Shown here in pieces: positions 5,108-6,582 of a DNA stretch of 6,582 nt; within the stretch, counting starts at the first letter, position 1, and each line of letters begins with the position of its first letter. Origin of the DNA: Alphaproteobacteria bacterium (GTDB lineage Bacteria; Pseudomonadota; Alphaproteobacteria; Rhizobiales; Aestuariivirgaceae); contig JAPLOT010000202.1 of NCBI GenBank assembly GCA_026400595.1, positions 1 through 6,582 of the forward strand, given 5' to 3'. A program made the position numbers and the translations under genes. Below the pieces are notes generated by a model, which made no database searches, had not been told where the DNA came from, and was given only the letters and a program-made list of their open reading frames with translations.

Positions 5108-5644
5108 ATGAATCTCGCCAATCCCCGCCAAGTATTACCGCAGGCTAGTCCAGCCGCGGGACACTCATCTGATTCCCTTCCCTCCATCCTCGCCCTCGAC
5201 CTCGGCAGCACGACCGGCTGGGCTCTGCGCAACAGCCGCTGCCGCATCCTGCATGGCACGGCCGAGTTCAGGCCCACGCGTTTCGAAGGTGGCGGCATGC
5301 GCTGCCTGCGCTTCGAGCGCTGGCTCGACGAGACGCGGAAGATCGCAGGCGGCATTGATGCGGTCTACTTCGAAGAAGTCCGCAGGCACGCAGGCACTGA
5401 CGCGGCCCATGTTTTTGGTGGATTCCTCGCCACGCTGTCGGCTTGGTGCGAGGCGCAGGGCATTCCTTACAGCGGCGTGCCGGTGGGCACATGGAAACGT
5501 CACGCCTGCGGCAAGGGGAATGCCGACAAGCAGGCAGTGATTGCCGCAATTCGCGAGCGCGGCTTCGAGCCTGCCGATGACAACGAGGCGGACGCCATCG
5601 CCATCCTGCTCTGGGCCATCGACACGCGGGGAGGCATGGCATGA
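5108..5644 (+). CDS. Phage-type RuvC-like Holliday junction nuclease
   Basis: This 178-residue protein has the RuvC/RNase H-like fold signature. After a 25-residue polar leader, strand 1 reads ILALDLGSTTGWA with the first acidic residue at D31; YFEEV gives E89 or E90; and DDNEADAIAI near the C-terminus gives D158, E160 and D162, completing the metal-binding acidic set. K141, in NADKQAV, lies in the pre-helix region expected for this family. Length matches bacterial RuvC and phage resolvases (about 150-190). It probably cleaves branched DNA during phage replication or packaging. It is not the housekeeping ruvC, since the ruvAB neighbours are missing and phage genes follow. ATG 5108 is the only possible start: an in-frame TGA lies at 5096-5098, and no clear ribosome binding site is present. 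Its stop overlaps the next gene as ATGA. Confidence 0.82.
   Translation: MNLANPRQVLPQASPAAGHSSDSLPSILALDLGSTTGWALRNSRCRILHGTAEFRPTRFEGGGMRCLRFERWLDETRKIAGGIDAVYFEEVRRHAGTDAAHVFGGFLATLSAWCEAQGIPYSGVPVGTWKRHACGKGNADKQAVIAAIRERGFEPADDNEADAIAILLWAIDTRGGMA
5630..5634 (+). promoter_or_regulatory. Ribosome binding site for the DUF6378-like gene
   Basis: GGAGG, within the longer GGGGAGG, lies 6 bases before the ATG at 5641, inside the end of the upstream gene. This strong site fixes the start and supports coupled translation. Confidence 0.6.
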
Positions 5645-5925
5645 ACAGCCCCGCAGAGATGTTCCTGAAGCACGCCGCCAATGTCGTGGCCGAGCGCCGT
5701 ATGCAGTATGGCGATGCCAGTGCGGCCATGACAGGTCTCGCCGCCCGCTGGTCGGCAACGCTCGGCCAAGTCGTCACCCCGGCGCAGGTCATCCTCTGCC
5801 TGATCGACCTCAAGCTCGCGCGCCTCGCGCATGATCCCTCTCACGAGGATTCGGCGGTGGATGTCTGCGGCTATGCGGCGTTGCTCCGTGAACTGATCGA
5901 TGCATCAACATCGGAAGGGAGGTGA
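5641..5925 (+). CDS. DUF6378-like small phage protein
   Basis: This 94-residue soluble protein has no membrane segment. The pattern matches what I know of DUF6378-type phage proteins: an N-terminal helix followed by an RRMQYGDA segment (19-26), an AARW motif (34-37), a central helix LIDLKLARL (54-62), and a C-terminal signature of Asp-Ser and VDVCGYAAL (73-81). The function of the family is unknown; such genes sit in prophage replication and recombination clusters, as here. The start is firm: a GGAGG site 6 bases upstream and ATGA overlap with the nuclease gene, so the two are probably co-translated. Its stop lies 3 bases before the next ATG. Confidence 0.75.
   Translation: MNSPAEMFLKHAANVVAERRMQYGDASAAMTGLAARWSATLGQVVTPAQVILCLIDLKLARLAHDPSHEDSAVDVCGYAALLRELIDASTSEGR
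5918..5922 (+). promoter_or_regulatory. Ribosome binding site for the 185-aa protein
   Basis: GGAGG, in the context GGGAGGTGA, lies 6 bases before the ATG at 5929. It is near-perfect and favours this start over the internal ATG at 6010. Confidence 0.6.
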
Positions 5926-5928
5926 AAC

Positions 5929-6486
5929 ATGGTTCGTGGACGCAAACGCAAACCCGGCAAGCGCTATCCGTGTGGCAAGCGCACCCGGCAAGAAACGGAG
6001 AAGGACGCCATGAGCACCGTGATTGAAGCAAGGCGCAGACATTTCGGTGTCACGGCGAAGCAGGCGAAAGACGAGAGGCTGGGTACCGCACTTGGCCGTC
6101 TTGCCTTTCGCGAGATGATCAGCGAGACGCAGTACCAGGCCGGCGTGGCGTTTGCCCAACTCTACCAGCAGCATCATGCGGTGCTTGGGCTGCCGTCGCC
6201 AAGTCCCCGCTCGGTTGCCGGCCTGCTGATCAACGAGGGAATCTTTGGTACCACCCCGAGCGAGCCCGTTCCGGAGGTGGTCGATAAACTGAAGCGGCGC
6301 TTCCGCGATGCGACCGATGTGCTCGACAGCTGCGATCGCGAGCATCGGTTGTCCCCGGGAAGCCGCCCGACGCTTCTGGTCTACCGCGTCATTTGCACTG
6401 ATCAGGATGCAATGAACTGGCCGGAGGAGGACCTGGGAAATCTCCGCGTAGCGCTGAATGCGTTGGTGCGGTTGTTTCGGCTATAA
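5929..6486 (+). CDS. Conserved-looking phage protein of unknown function
   Basis: I do not recognise a named family. The 185-residue protein starts with a very basic tail, MVRGRKRKPGKRYPCGKRTR (1-20), a pattern I associate with N-termini of small phage proteins that contact DNA. A helical, charged region follows, with HFGVTAKQAKDERLGTALGRLAF at 38-60. The centre has PSPRSVAGLLINEGIFG (91-107), and the end carries CDREHR and a WPEEDLGNLRVALNAL helix (164-179). There is no signal peptide or transmembrane helix. It is the third gene of the operon, 3 bases after the preceding stop, with an excellent GGAGG site. An internal start at 6010 (residue 28) would drop the basic tail and is less likely. 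A DNA-binding or regulatory role in the phage module is inference. Confidence 0.75.
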   Translation: MVRGRKRKPGKRYPCGKRTRQETEKDAMSTVIEARRRHFGVTAKQAKDERLGTALGRLAFREMISETQYQAGVAFAQLYQQHHAVLGLPSPSPRSVAGLLINEGIFGTTPSEPVPEVVDKLKRRFRDATDVLDSCDREHRLSPGSRPTLLVYRVICTDQDAMNWPEEDLGNLRVALNALVRLFRL

Positions 6487-6498
6487 AGCTCTAAACCA

Positions 6499-6541
6499 GC
6501 AGCTTGGGAAGCCTGCCGCTAGACCACTGAACCACGCCCGC
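6499..6541 (-). pseudogene. tRNA-Gly(CCC)-like 5' fragment
   Basis: Read on the minus strand from 6541, the sequence begins GCGGGCG, TG, then GTTC with a D-loop-like AGTGG, and continues to GGCAGGC, anticodon loop TTCCCAA (CCC at 6506-6508) and GCTGC. This closely follows the 5' half of bacterial tRNA-Gly(CCC). However, it has an extra G in the anticodon stem, a changed D arm (GGTCTAGC), and no T arm or 3' acceptor half, because the sequence runs into the end of the upstream gene. It is therefore not a functional tRNA as it stands. It could be a remnant from integration into a tRNA-Gly gene. The remaining bases to 6582 show nothing I can name. Confidence 0.35.
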
Positions 6542-6582
6542 GATAGAGCAGAGTGGAGCGGGAGCAGGGCGGCCAGGGGGTG

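Noticed and set aside
5165..5844. Several minus-strand frames opposite the RuvC-like and DUF6378-like genes
   Set aside because: They are shadow frames rich in Arg, Ser and Ala with no motifs, opposite genes with good signatures and ribosome binding sites.
6553..6563. CCCGCTCCA on the minus strand as the 3' end of an upstream tRNA
   Set aside because: It resembles a tRNA-Gly acceptor end with CCA, but no T-loop (GTTCGA-like) sequence lies at the right distance before it.

Overview
This window looks like a prophage or genomic-island remnant from a GC-rich proteobacterium. An alphaproteobacterium (Rhizobiales or Rhodospirillales-like) is my best guess, from codon bias and gene types; this is inference, since no taxonomic marker is present. 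Only one clearly complete transposon is present, and the flanking genes are of phage-replication type.

Layout. Bases 1-392 hold no recognisable complete gene. Within them is a sequence resembling an IS end (from about 236) and a short reading frame with a strong ribosome binding site (start 305), cut off at 393. Bases 393-2862 are an IS21-family insertion sequence with istA and istB on the minus strand (ATGA overlap), related terminal repeats, and a hairpin in the istA leader. Directly after it, 2903-3643 is the C-terminal half of a VapE (virulence-associated E) phage primase/helicase-type ATPase that has lost its N-terminal half, including the expected Walker A region. Next is a probable terminator, then a 275-bp cluster (3718-3991) of eight exact and three near-exact copies of the 9-mer GGTGGGACC in both orientations around two AT-rich stretches. 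The cluster runs into the 3' end of a minus-strand gene encoding a DUF1186-type protein with a SEC-C zinc motif (3953-4891).

Beyond a 216-bp divergent intergenic region with two perfect dyads, a tight plus-strand operon encodes a RuvC-like nuclease (5108-5644), a small DUF6378-like phage protein (5641-5925, ATGA overlap) and an unrecognised basic 185-aa protein (5929-6486). A fragment resembling the 5' half of tRNA-Gly(CCC) lies on the minus strand at 6499-6541.

How it fits together. VapE-type proteins are replication proteins of phages and phage-inducible islands. The RuvC-like nuclease and the small phage proteins belong to the same kind of replication/recombination module. The repeat cluster beside vapE has the look of an iteron-type origin or a protein-binding array, and this is the most interesting object here. 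The IS insertion, probably with an adjacent deletion or nested in an older IS, has destroyed vapE, so the element is probably a fixed, replication-defective remnant.
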